64,000 bases of DNA. Source: Mycobacterium lentiflavum (lineage in GTDB: Bacteria > Actinomycetota > Actinomycetes > Mycobacteriales > Mycobacteriaceae). The stretch spans positions 2,666,001-2,730,000 of the forward strand of contig NZ_CP092423.2 in NCBI RefSeq assembly GCF_022374895.2, given 5' to 3'. Below, in pieces: positions 37,851-51,300 of this stretch. Both the position numbers and the translations under genes were made by a program. The notes beneath the pieces are model-generated. The model was given only the letters and a program-made list of their open reading frames with translations. It searched no databases and had not been told where the DNA came from. The number at the start of each line of letters is the position of its first letter. Positions within the stretch are counted from its first letter, which is position 1.

Positions 37851-40800
37851 GTGGAACTTGACGACCGAGCGCTGCCGCTAACACGCGGTCAGCTCGATAT
37901 ATGGCTAGCGCAACACACCGGTTCTTCGGGTCCGGAGTGGCAGCTCGGCCAATTCGTACGTGTCGAGGGCACCGTCGACGCCGATCTGCTTGAGCGGGCA
38001 ATCCGCCGGGCGATCCACGAGGCTGAACCCCTTCGAGCGGCCTTCTTCGAAGTGGACGGCCAGGTCTTCCAACGGGCGATCGAAGATCCGGATGTCAGGC
38101 TGGATGTCTATGATTTGACCGGCTCGGAGGATCCCGCGCGGGACGCGCGTGAGATGGCGACGTCGATCCAGCGCACGCCGATGCCGCTCGATGGGTTTCT
38201 CCTGAGATTTGCGTTGTTCCGAACGCGGCCCGACGAATGTTACTGGTTCACCTGCTGCCATCACATCGTCATCGACGGCTCGGCGATCGCGTTGGTGGGC
38301 CGTCGCATTGCAGCCATCTATACCGCGATGGCTTCCGGTTCGGCTGTATCTCCCGCATTCTTCGGGTCGCTGCGCGACCTCATCGGCATTGAGCTGGAGT
38401 ACGAAGCGTCCAGCGAGTACCTCGAGGATCAGGCCTACTGGGCGCAGCACCGTCCTGCTCAGGACGGCGCCGATGTCGCGCTGCCGCCGAGCGGAAACGA
38501 GCTGGACACGTATTGGCCCTCGGAGCCAGTGCAACTGGACCCGTCCGCCGTCGGCCGAATCAAGACCCTCGCCAAGCAGCTGGGCGTTCGTCAATCCGCG
38601 ATCATCACCGCGGCGTGTGCACTTCTGGTTCGCGCATATACCGATGACGGTTCCGATGAACTGGTGCTCGACTTCCCGGTCAGTAGGCGAGTGCGGCCGG
38701 AGTCAAAGATCCTTCCCGGGATGCTCACCGGGGTCGTTCCGCTGGTGCTGAAGTCGTCGCCGACATCCACAATCGGAGAGTTCTGCCAGCAGGTCGATAC
38801 CAGAACACGAGAAGCACTGCGGCATCAGCGATTTCCGGTGCATGCCGCGGGCACAGCTGGCCTTCGCGACCCCAGGCGGGCGGCGAATCGGGTTGTCGTC
38901 AACTTCATCCTGGCCCGTCTCGCCTTGGATTTCGGCGGTGTTCCGGCCACCGCAACCTTTACCACGTTTGGCCCGGTCGCCCACTTCGGGTTGTTCTTCC
39001 TCGGGTATGGAGGCCAGAATTTTCTCAGCACCGTCGGCGCCGGGCAACCATTTTCTCGCTTCGATGCCGCCGAACTAGCCGAGCGATTCGAGCGAGTGTT
39101 GGCGGCGATGAGCGCCGATCCGACCCGGCCCCTTTCGTCGGTCGATGCCCTCGACGACGCCGACCTTCTCCATCTCGACGTAATGGGGAATCGAACGGCG
39201 TTGGCGGCAGCCAACACCCCGCCCGTTTCGATTCCCGCACAATTCGCCGAGCATGTCGCGCTAACCCCGGACGCAACGGCGTTGAGCTGTGGCGAGCGTC
39301 GGTGGACCTATCACGAGTTGGATGAAGCATCGAACCGGTTGGCGAACCTGCTCGCGGCACGCGGGGCGGGGCCGGGACAGTCGGTGGCTCTGTTGTTTTC
39401 GCGGTCGGCCGAGGCGATTGTGGCGATGCTGGCGGTGCTGAAGGCCGGTGCGACATATCTGCCCATCGACCCGGCATCGCCGTCGACCCGTCTCGGCTTC
39501 ATGCTTGCCGACGCGGCTCCGATCGCCGCACTCACCACTACTGAGCATGCCGACCGGCTGGATGGGCATCAGGTTGCGCGCATCGATATCAACGACCCTG
39601 CAATTGACAAACAACCCGCCACGCCGTTGGCAGCCGCGGATGCGTCGGACATTGCCTACTTGATCTACACCTCGGGCACCACCGGCACGCCGAAAGGTGT
39701 TGCGGTTAGCCATCACAACGTGACCCAGCTGCTGACGTCATTGGATGCCGGACTGCCGGCGGCCGGGGTGTGGTCGCACAATCATTCGCTGGCCTTCGAC
39801 GTCTCGGTGTGGGAGATCTTCGGTCCGCTACTGCGCGGTGGCCGACTGGTGGTGGTCCCCGAAGATGTGACCCGCTCTCCAGAAGATCTGCGCGCGTTGC
39901 TGATCGCCGAAGCGGTCTCCGTGCTGACCCAGACCCCCTCGGCGGTGGCGATGCTGGACCCTCGGGGTCTGGAGTCGGTGTCTTTGGTGATGGCCGGGGA
40001 AGCGTGCCCGGCCGAGGTGGTCGACCGCTGGGCGCCGGGACGACTGATGGTCAACGCCTACGGCCCGACCGAGACGACGATGTGTGTGGCAATCAGTGCC
40101 CCCCTGACCGCGGGCCGCGGGGCACCGCCGATCGGGTCGCCGGTGACCGGTGCGGCGTTGTTCGTGCTCGACAGCTGGTTACGCCCCGTACCCGCCGAGG
40201 TGGTCGGCGAGTTGTATGTGGCCGGTGACGGCGTGGCCACCGGATACCTACGGCGGTCCGCGTTGACCGCGTCGCGCTTTGTGGCCTGTCCGTACGGGCC
40301 GCCCGGAACGCGCATGTATCGAACCGGGGACCTGGTGTGCTGGGGCCCCGACGGGCAGCTGCAATACCTGGGGCGCGCCGACGAGCAGGTCAAGATCCGC
40401 GGTTATCGCATCGAAGTCGGCGAAGTGCAAACCGCTTTGGCCGCGCTGGACGGCGTCGAGCAAGCCGCGGTGATCGTGCGTGAGGATCGCCCCGGTGACA
40501 AGCGGCTCGTCGGTTACCTGACCGGTACCGCGGAGCCGCTCGCGGTGCGGGCCGCGCTGGCCGAGCGCCTGCCCGCCTATCTGGTGCCCGCCGCGATCGT
40601 GACGGTGTCTGAGCTCCCGCTCACGGTCAACCGGAAACTCGACACCCGTGCCCTACCGGCACCGGGGTACACCGGCGGCGACTACCGCGCCCCGGCCAGT
40701 GCCGTCGAGCAGCTCCTGGCCGATATCTACGCCCAGGTTCTAGGCCTGGAGCGGGTCGGCGTCGACGAATCGTTCTTCGAGCTCGGCGGCGACAGCATCT

Positions 40801-42315
40801 TGTCGATGCAGGTGGTGGCGCGGGCGCGTGCGGCCGGACTGCTATGTCGTCCGCGCGACGTCTTCGTGGAGCAGACGGTGGCCGGGCTGGCCCGAGTGAC
40901 CACCGTGGCCGATGGTGCCGAGCGTACGGTCGACGAGGGAATCGGGCCTGTCGCGACCACGCCAATCATGTGTTGGCTGAACAGTATTGAGGGCCCGGTC
41001 GAGCAGTTCAATCAGACGGTGCTGATGCAGGCACCCGCGGCCGCCGGCGAATCCGACGTGGTCGTGGTGTTGCAGGCCCTGTTGGACCGGCACGCCATGT
41101 TGCGGCTGTGCGTCGCAGACAGCGCCGACGGTTGGTCGTTGACCGTGCCCGAGGTGGGGTCGGTGGATGCGCGGGCGTGTCTACATGCGGTGGACGCCTT
41201 GTCCGACGAGGCGCTGGTCGACGCACGGTCGCGGTTGAACCCGGCGGCCGGAATGATGGTGTCCGCGCTGTGGATTGGTTCCACCTCCGAGCTGGCGTTG
41301 ACCATTCACCACCTGGCCGTCGACGCGGTGTCGTGGTGGATCCTGCTGGAGGATCTCAACACGGCGTGGGCTCAGCATCGCGCCGGGCAGCCGGTGGTGC
41401 TGCCAGCGACAGGGACGTCGTTCGCCCGGTGGTCGGCGGGGCTCGTCGAGCATGCGGGTACCGCGGCCGTGCTGGAGCATGCCGACGCGTGGAAGCATCT
41501 GGCGGCGACCCCAGCGGCGCTGCCGGCGGTGCAGCCGGAGATCGATACCTACGCCACAGCCGAGAACCTCTCGGTCGCGTTGGATCCGGAGACCACCGGC
41601 ACGCTGCTCGCTGAAGTTCCGACGGCGTTTCACGCCGGAATCCACGAAATCCTCTTGATTGCATACGGATTGGCGTGGGCAGAGTTTCTGGGCACGGGTG
41701 CGTCGCCCATCGGGATCGACGTCGAGGGTCACGGACGTCACGAGGAATTCGACGCCGATATCGACCTGTCCCACACCGTGGGGTGGTTCACCACCAAATA
41801 CCCTGTCTCGCTGGCGGTCGGCGGGTTGTCCTGGGCACAGGTAGCCGCCGGCGACGCGGCACTGGGTGCGCGAATCAAGGCCGCCAAAGAGCAACTTCGT
41901 GCGGTACCCGAGGGTCTGACCTACGGGTTGTTGCGCTACCTGAACGACGACGTCGACCTGGGCGGTTCGGATCCGACCATCGGGTTCAACTATCTCGGAC
42001 GTCTGGGCGCCGCGGTGCACGAGGCGTCCGACGACGTGTGGTGGATCGGTCCGGAAGGTATGTCGACCACCGGTGCCGCCGCGGCAGTGCCCATGCCGCT
42101 GGCGCACACCGTCGAGCTCAACGCCGTCACCGTCGACACCGTCACGGGCCCAGAGCTGCATGCCAATTGGACATGGGCGCCCTCGGTGCTAGACGCCGCC
42201 GAGGTCACCCGGCTCAGCCAGCTGTGGTTCGACGCGCTGGCGGGCATCTGCGCGCTTGTGCGATCCGGCGGCGGCGGTCTGACCCCGTCGGATATCGCGC
42301 CGGCTCGGCTGACTC
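37851..42315 (+). other. NRPS module 1: starter C, A1, T1, E1
   Basis: Starter C at about 37851-39190 (active site [10 protein letters not shown]). A1 at about 39205-40670 with [13 protein letters not shown] at 39660-39698. Specificity residues read as D-V-W-T-V-A-A-M-C-K, closest to Phe codes such as D-A-W-T-V-A-A-V-C-K. T1 Ser codon at 40794 (ELGGDS). E1 at about 40940-42300 with HHLAVDA at 41307, followed by [11 protein letters not shown] and [10 protein letters not shown] typical of epimerases. Predicted output: N-acyl-D-aromatic residue (Phe by inference). Confidence 0.85.
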
Positions 42316-45300
42316 AGCTCCAAATCGACGAACTACAAAGGCAATACGAGATTGCCGACATTCTTCCGCTGACCCCACTGCAGCAGGGATTGTTGTTCCA
42401 TTCCGGCGCGGCGCTGACTGACGACGATATGTACGCGGTGCAATTGGATTTCACCGTGACCGGTCCGCTCGACCCGCACCGGCTGCGCGACGCGGTACAG
42501 ACGGTGATGACCCGGCATCCGCATCTGGTGGCCCGATTCAGCGACCAGTACGACGAGCCGGTGCAGATCATCCCGGCCAATCCCACCGCCGAGTGGCGCT
42601 ATCTCGATTTCGCCGGCGACACCGATCGCGACGAGCGGATTCAACAGCTGTGCGCGGCGGAGCGTGCAGCGGTATGCGACTTCGCCGACCAGCCCGCCTT
42701 CCGTGCGTTGTTGATCCGCACCGCGGAGCAACAGCACCAATTCGTGCTGACCAATCACCACATCGTGCTCGACGGCTGGTCGCTGCCGATCCTGTTGCGC
42801 GAGATCTTCACGATCTACTACGGGCAGCGTCTGCCCGCAGCCGCACCTTATCGCAGCTTCATCACCTGGCTCGCCAACCGCGACCTGGACGCCGCCCGAG
42901 CGGCGTGGGGCGACGTGCTGGCCGGCTTCGAGACCCCTACGCTGCTCGGCCCCGAGGACGGACTGGGCTTGGGACAGCGAGGCTTCCATTCGGTTCGAGT
43001 GCCCGAGCAGACCACCCGGGCCCTCGGCGAACTGGCGCGCGTGTGCCACACCACCGTCAGCACCGTGCTGCAAAGCGCCTATGCGCTGCTGTTGATTTCG
43101 CTGACCGGCCAGCGTGACGTCGTCTTCGGCACGGCGCGCTCGCGGGCGGGCGATCTCGAAGTGGCCGGCGCGGAATCCATGGTGGGGCTGCTGATCAACA
43201 CCGTCCCGGTGCGCGCGACCATCACGACCGAAACCACCACACGTGACTTGGTTCGCCAGCTGCAAAGCGACCACAACGACACGATCGACCATCAGCATCT
43301 CGCGCTGAACGAGATCCACCGGATCACCGGCCACGAACGACTTTTCGACACCGCCTTTGTCTACGAGAACTACCCGGTCGACACTGCCGCGCTGGCCAGC
43401 GTCAACGAGTTGGCCATCGCCGACGTGGTGAACCGTGAATACAACCACTACCCGCTGACCGTGGAAGCGCTGCCGGGCCGCGAACTCGACCTGCGCGTCG
43501 AATACGACACTGGCGTGTTCACCGTGGCCGACATCGAGAAGCTGATCGAGCGGTTACGGCGGGTGTTGGTCGCGATGACTGCCGATCCGACCCGGCGGCT
43601 GTCAACGGTGGATCTGCTCGATGCCGGCGAGCGTGATCTGGTGCTGGCGCAGTGGTCCGGCGCCGGCGTCCGGGCGCCGGTGGGGCTGGCGCCGCAGTTG
43701 TTGGAGCAGACGGTGGCGTCGGCGCCGGACGCGGTGGCGCTGGTCGACGGCGACCGGGAGCTGTCGTATCGCGCACTCGACGAATGGTCGACGCGACTGG
43801 CGCGGCTGCTGATCGACACGGGTGTGGGTCCGGAGCGCGCCGTGGCCGTCGCGACGGAGCGCTGCGCGGAGCTGGTGGTCGCATGGTGGGCAGTGACAAA
43901 GGCCGGCGGAATTTATGTGCCGATCGATCCGTCCCAACCCGTCGAGCGGATCACCACGGTGTTGGATGCCGCCGGCACGGTGTGCGTATTAGTTTGCGGC
44001 AGAGATACTTTGGACGGAGCCGCGGAGCGGCCGGTGCTCCGCATCGACGATCTGGACGTGTCCGAGCGTTCCGCGCAACCGATCACCGACGCCGACCGGC
44101 TGGCGGCGCTGCGGGTGGACAACACCGCGTATGTGATCTTCACGTCGGGCTCCACCGGCGCCCCCAAGGGCGTGGCGGTCACCCACGCCGGTCTGCTGGG
44201 AGTGGTGGACGCGCAACGCGAGATGTTCGCGCTGTCCTCCGACGCGCGGGTGCTGATGGTCGCCGCACCGACGTTCGATGCGTCCCTTTTCGAGGTCCTG
44301 CTCGCGGTGGAGTCCGAGGGCAGGCTGGTCGTGGCGCCGCCGGACATCTATGCCGCGGAGGCGCTGACCGCACTGGCCGAGTGCCAGCGGGTCAGTGCGG
44401 CGGTGTTGACGCCGACCGTGGTGTCCTCGCTGGATCACGAGCGGCTGGACAGTTTGGACACGCTGATCACCGTGGGCGAGGCCTTGCCGGCGGAGCTGGT
44501 GGCGACCTGGGCGCCCGGCCGGCGGATGGTCAACGCCTATGGCCCGAGTGAGACGACCATCTGGGTCACCTGCACGGGCCCCCTCGCCGCCGGGCAGCCC
44601 GTCACGATCGGCAGCCCGATCCCCGGGGTGTGCGCGTTGGTGCTCGACGCCTGGCTGAAGCCGTCCCCGATCGGGGTGGTGGGCGAGCTGTACCTGGCCG
44701 GTCCCGCGTTGGCCAGCGGGTATGTGGGACGCGTCGGACTGACCGCTGAGCGGTTCGTGGCCAACCCGTACGGGGCGGCCGGGGAGCGGATGTACCGCAC
44801 CGGCGACCTGGTGCGCTGGACGCCCGCCGCGACCCTGGAGTATCTGGGCCGCGCGGACAACCAGATCAAGCTGCGCGGGCAGCGCATCGAACTGGGTGAA
44901 ATCGAAAACACGTTGCTGGCGTGCCCGCAGGTCAGCCAGGCCGCTACCACCGTGCATCACAGCGCCACCGGCGGTGCCCATCTCGTCGCCTACGTGACCC
45001 TGAATCACGACGAGACTCCCGATCACGACGCCGAAATCGTTGAAGAGTGGCAACACATTTACGACGACCTCTACGGCGGCGACCACGGCGCGCCGGAGTT
45101 CGGCATGGATTTCCGCGGCTGGAACAGCAGCTACACGGGCGAGCCCATTCCACTGAAGGAAATGCACGAGTGGCGTACGGCCACGGTCGATCGGATCATG
45201 GCGCTGCGCCCGAGGCGGGTGCTGGAAATCGGTGCGGGCACGGGACTGATCCTGTCGCAAGTCGCTCCGCGATCCGAACACTATGTCGCCACCGATATGT

Positions 45301-48300
45301 CGGCGGTGGCCATCGACAACCTCGGCCGGTCGCTGGAACAGCTACAACTCCCGTGGCGCGATCGAGTCGAATTGCGGGCCCAGCCCGCTCACATCACCGA
45401 GGGACTGGCGCGAGGCTACTTCGACACCATCATCGTCAACTCGGTGGTGCAGTATTTCCCGAACGCGGGATACCTGGCCGACCTGATCGACCACGCCATG
45501 GAGCTGCTGGCCCCGGCTGGTGCGCTGTTCATCGGGGATGTGCGCAACCATGGTCTGCAGGGCGCATTCCAGACCGGGATCGCGCTCGCCCGTACTCCCG
45601 ATGCCCAGGCCGCCGAGATCCGGCAACGGGTGCACCACGCCACCCTGAGCGAACCCGAATTACTCTTGGCGCCAGCGTTTTTCACCACGTTGGCTGCGGA
45701 CCGACCGTCGGTGGCCGGACTGGACATCCAGGTCAAACGCGGATCCGGGGACAACGAACTCAACCGGTATCGCTACGACGTCGTCATCCACAAGAATCCC
45801 GCGCCGGTGCGCTCGCTCGCCGACGCGCCGACCTGGTCATGGGCTCAATGTGCCGGTCTGCGTGGGCTGCGCAGCCGGCTGGAATCGCACCGTCCCGCGG
45901 TGGTGCGCATTACCGAGATCGCGCACGCCGGGGTGGTTTCCGATGTCCGCGCCGAACAGGCGCTGGCCGGCGGCCTAACCGTCGCCGATGCACTCGTCCA
46001 CGCCCGGGCAACCTCCGACGCCGCCGTAGCAGAAGAATTGCACCGCCTCGGGGAAACCGCCGGATACCACGTCGCCGTCACCTGGGGCGCCCAACTCGGC
46101 ACCCTCGACGCGGTCTTCCGCGCCGCCGACGGTCAGAGCTCCCCGGCGGTAACCGATCTCTACCTGCCACCATCCAAGGCACAGCGGAACAGCGCATACG
46201 CCAACGACCCGCGCACGAACACCAAAATCAGCGCGGTGCGTCAGCGGTTGAGCGCGTGGCTGCCCGACTACATGGTGCCGGCTCACATCATGGTCCTCGA
46301 CGAATTCCCGATGACCGCCTCGGGCAAGCTCGACCGCCGGGCCTTGCCGACGCCGGAGTACCAGGACGCCGATCGTTACCGCGCCCCGGCCGGCGCGGTG
46401 CAGGAGATCCTGGCCGGCATTTACGCCCAAGTGCTGGGGCTGGAGCGAGTCGGGGTGGACGACTCGTTCTTCGACTTGGGCGGCGACTCGCTGTTGGCGA
46501 TGCGCCTGATATCAGCGATCAATTCCAGCCTGGATAGCGACCTTTCGGTGCGCACCATTTTCGAGGCGCCCACCGTCGCGCAGTTGGCGCCGCGCGTCGG
46601 CGGGGATGCGGCGCGGCTGGAGCCATTGGCTGCCGGTGCGCGGCCGGACGTGATTCCATTGTCGTTCGCCCAGAGCAGGTTGTGGTTCATCGACCAACTG
46701 CAGGGACCGTCGCCTATTTACAACATCGCGGTGTCGTTGCGGTTGCGCGGGCGGCTCGACGCCGACGCGCTGGCTACCGCGCTCACCGACGTGGTGGGCC
46801 GCCACGAAAGCCTGCGCACGATATTCGCCTCAACAGACGGCATACCGCACCAGGTCATCGTCCCGGCCGAACATGCCGAATTCTGCTATGACGCGGTCGA
46901 TGCCAGCCGGTGGTCGCAACGACAGCTGGCGGTAGCCATTGAGGACGCGGCCGGCTACGCCTTCGACCTGGCCAGCGAGAGTCCGCTTTACGCAAAGCTT
47001 TTCAGGGTTGCCGACGACGAGCACGTGCTGGTGGCAGTTGTGCACCACATCGCCGGCGACGGCTCGTCGATCGCCCCCTTTGCGCGCGATCTGGGTGTCG
47101 CCTATGCCAGCCGGTGCAGGGGCGAAGAACCCGGATGGGCCGACCTGGCCGTGCAGTACGCGGATTACGCGCTGTGGCAACGCACCCACCTCGGCGACGC
47201 CGCCGACAGCGACAGCCCGATCGGCGCTCAGCTCGCATACTGGGAAAAAGCCTTGGCGGGAATGCCCGAACAGCTCCAACTGCCGACCGATCGCCCGTAC
47301 CCACCGGTTGCCGACCATCACGGTGCCCGGGTGGCGGCGGACTGGCCGGCCGAGCTGCAGCAGCAGATCGCGCAGGTGGCCCGTGCCCACAACGCGACCA
47401 GCTTCATGGTGGTGCAGGCGGCGTTCGCCACGCTATTGTCCAAGATCAGTGCCAGTCCCGAAGTGGCCGTGGGCTTCCCGATCGCCGGGCGCCGCGAGGC
47501 GGTACTGGACGACTTGGTGGGATTCTTCGTCAACACGTTGGTGCTGCGCGTCGACGTGTCCGGCGATCCCAGCTTCGTCGAGCTGCTGGCACAGGTGCGT
47601 CGACGCAGCCTGGCCGCGTTCGAGCATCAAGACGTGCCGTTCGAGTTGCTGGTCGAGCGGCTCAACCCGACTCGATCCCTGACCCGTCATCCGTTGATCC
47701 AGGTGTTGTTGGGCTGGGAGAACTTCGCCGGGAACGACGGGCTGATCCTGGGTGATCTGCACGTCACGCCAACTCCGGTGGATACCCACACTGCCCGGAT
47801 GGATTTGGCGTTCTCACTGGCCGAACGCTGGACCGAGGACGGCGAGCACGCCGGTATCGCCGTGATGGCGGAATTTCGCACCGATGTTTTCGACGCGAAC
47901 ACGATTGAGGGTTTGATCGATCGATTGCACCGGGTGCTGGTGGCCGTCACGGCCGAACCGCAGCGCCGACTGTCCACCGTGGATCTGCTGCATGCCGCCG
48001 AGCATGCCCGGCTGAAGCGGTGGGGCAATCAATCGGTGTTGACGCGGCCCACGACACCCACGTCCGTCCCGGTGTTGTTCGCCGCGCAGGCAGCGCGCAC
48101 ACCGGGGGCGGTGGCGCTGGTCGGCGCCGGGCGCAGTCTGACGTACCGGGAACTCGACGAGGCGGCCAACCGATTGGCACACCTGCTGACCAGCAGGGGA
48201 GCCGGTCCGGGAACGTCTGTGGCGGTGATGTTTTCGCGGTCGCCCGAGGCGATCGTGGCGATATTGGCGGTGCTGAAGTCCGGGGCTGCCTACCTGCCGA

Positions 48301-51300
48301 TCGACCCGGCGCTGCCTGCGGCCCGGATCGAATTCATGCTGACCGACGCCGTGCCGATCGCCGCGCTCACCACCGCCGAATTGGCCGGGCGGTTCGGGGG
48401 ATTCAACCTGGCGGTCGTCGATGTCGCCGATTCCGCCGCGGCCGCCCAACCCGGCACGGCACCCGCCGGGCCCGCGCCCGACGACCTCGCCCACATCATC
48501 TACACCTCGGGCACCACGGGTGTTCCCAAAGGCGTTGCGGTGACGCACAACAACGTCGTTCAGCTCTTCGACGCGCTGCAGATCGGGGTCGAGTTGTCGC
48601 CCGAGCAGGTCTGGACGCAGTTCCACTCCTATGCCTTCGACTTCTCGGTGTGGGAGATCTGGGGCGCGTTGCTGCATGGCGCCCGGCTCGTGGTGGTGCC
48701 CGAGTCCGTGTCGCGCTCACCCGAAGAATTCCACGCCTTACTGGTCGGGCAACGCGTGACCGTCCTTACCCAGACCCCCTCGGCGGTGGGAATGCTGTCC
48801 ACCGAGGGCTTGGACTCCACGGCGCTGGTGATCGGTGCCGAGCCGTGCCCGCCCGAGCTGGTGGATCGATGGGCGCCCGGCCGGGTCATGGTCAACGTCT
48901 ACGGTCCGACCGAAACCACGATGTGGGCGTCTAAGAGCGCGCCGCTGAAGGCTGGATCGGGTTTCCCGGCGATCGGCTCACCGGTGTCGCGGGCCGCCTT
49001 CTTTGTGCTGGACGGATCGTTGCGACCGGTGCCCGCCGGGGTGGTGGGCGAGTTGTATCTGGCCGGCGACGGCGTCGGCGTTGGATATTGGCGCCGCCCC
49101 GCTCTGACCGCGTCGCGGTTTATGGCGTGCCCGTTCGGTGCGCCGGGAGCACGGATGTATCGCACCGGCGACCTGGTGTGCTGGGGTCCCGACGGGCAGC
49201 TGCGTTACTTCGGCCGCGCCGACGAGCAGGTCAAGATTCGCGGCTACCGCATCGAACTCGGCGAAATCCAGGCCGCGTTGTCCGAGTTCGCCGGCGTCGA
49301 GCAGGCGGTGGTGATCGCTCGCGAAGACAGTCCGGGCGATAAGCGCCTCGTCGGTTATGTCACCGGCAGCGCCGATCCGGTCAAGGCGCGCGCCGCGCTC
49401 GCCGAGCGGCTACCGGCCTACATGGTGCCAGCTGCAGTGGTTTCCCTTGCCGCACTGCCGATTACGGTCAACGGGAAACTCGACGCGCGTGCCTTGCCGG
49501 CGCCGGATTACCAGAACACCGATCGTTACCGCGCTCCGAGCGCCGCGGTCGAGGAGCGACTGGCCGATATTTACGCACACGTGCTGGGTGTCGAGCGGGT
49601 GGGGGTGGACGACTCGTTCTTCGACCTGGGTGGCGACTCACTGTCGACAATGCGTCTGATTGCGGCGATCAACACCACGCTGAATGTCGATCTTGCGGTG
49701 CGCGTCGTATTCGAAGCGCCCACCGTTGCGCAGCTGGCGCCCCGCCTGGCCGAGAGCACGGGACGCGTGGCCCCGCTGACGGCAGGTGTGCGGCCGGCGG
49801 TGATTCCGTTGTCGTTCGCGCAGAGCCGGCTATGGTTCGTCGATCAACTGCAGGGCGCCTCACCCGTCTACAACATGGCGGCGGCATTGCGGCTGCGCGG
49901 GCACCTGGACACCCAGGCGCTCGGTGCGGCGCTGGCTGATGTGGTGGCGCGTCACGAAAGCCTGCGCACCGTGTTCCCGGCCATCGAGGGAACGCCTCAG
50001 CAGGTCGTACTACCGGCCGCCCAAGCCGATTTCGGCTGGGACGTTATCGATGCCGACGGATGGCCGACGAGCCAGGTGGACGAGGCGATCAGGGCGACGG
50101 CCCACTGCACGTTTGACTTAGCCGCCGAGATCCCGCTGCAGGCAAGGCTTTTCGGTGTAGCGAAAGACGAACACGTGCTGGTGATCGTGGTGCACCACAT
50201 CGCCGCGGATGGTTTGTCGCTGACGCCCTTCGCCGCGGATTTGGGTGTAGCGTATGCCAGCCGGTGCGCCGGGCAGGCCCCGGGCTGGGCCGAGTTGTCG
50301 GTCCAGTACGCGGATTACACGCTGTGGCAGCACGCGCAATTCGGCGATCTCGACGACAGTGGCAGCCGCATCGGAGCTCAGCTGGCTTACTGGGAGCAGG
50401 CTCTGGCCGGGATGCCCGACCGGCTGCAGCTTCCGACCGATCGCCCCTACCCCCGGGCCGCCGATCTGCGCGGCGCGACTGTCGACGTGGACTGGCCCGC
50501 GGACTTGCAGCAGCGCATCGCGCAGGTCGCTCGTGAACACAACGCCACCAGCTTCATGGTGGTGCAGGCGGCGCTGTCGGTGTTGCTGTGGAAGCTCAGC
50601 GCCAGTTCCGATGTGGCGGTGGGCTTCCCGATCGCCGGGCGGCGTGATCCTGCGTTGGATCAATTGGTCGGGTTCTTCGTCAACACCTTGGTGTTGCGTG
50701 TCGACCTCGCCGGGGATCCCAGTTTTGCCGAACTGCTCGCCCGCGTTCGGGCGGGCAGCTTGGCGGCTTTCGAGCACCAGGATGTGCCGTTCGAGCTACT
50801 GGTGGAGCGGCTCAACCCGACGCGATCCCTGACACATCATCCGCTGGTGCAGGTCATGTTGGCCTGGCAGAACTTCGCCGGGCATGACGACCCGGCGGCC
50901 GGGTTGGCGCTGCCGGGCCTTGAGGTGTCGTCGGTGCCGATCGGCGCCGAGTCCGCCCGCATGGATTTGGTGTTCTCGCTGGCCGAACGTTGGGGCGAGG
51001 GCGGTGAACCCGCCGGGATCGGCGGGAAGGTGGAATTCCGCACCGACGTGTACGACGCCCACACCATCGAGGTGTGGAGCGAGCGGCTGCGTGCGGTACT
51101 GGTCGCGATGACGGCCGCTCCCGCTCAGACCTTGTCCGCGGTGGATCTTCTGGATGCCGCCGAGCATGCCCGGCTGGACGAATTCGGCAATCGCGCCGTG
51201 CTGGCTGCGCCGCCAGCCGCCGCGGTGTCGATCCCGGCGTTGTTCACCGAGCAGGTGACTTTGGCGCCTAACGCCGTGGCACTGGTTTGCGGTGGCCGGT

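Noticed and set aside
42333..43448. Minus-strand frame of 371 codons opposite C2
   Set aside because: Shadow of the condensation domain; no start signal or conserved sequence.
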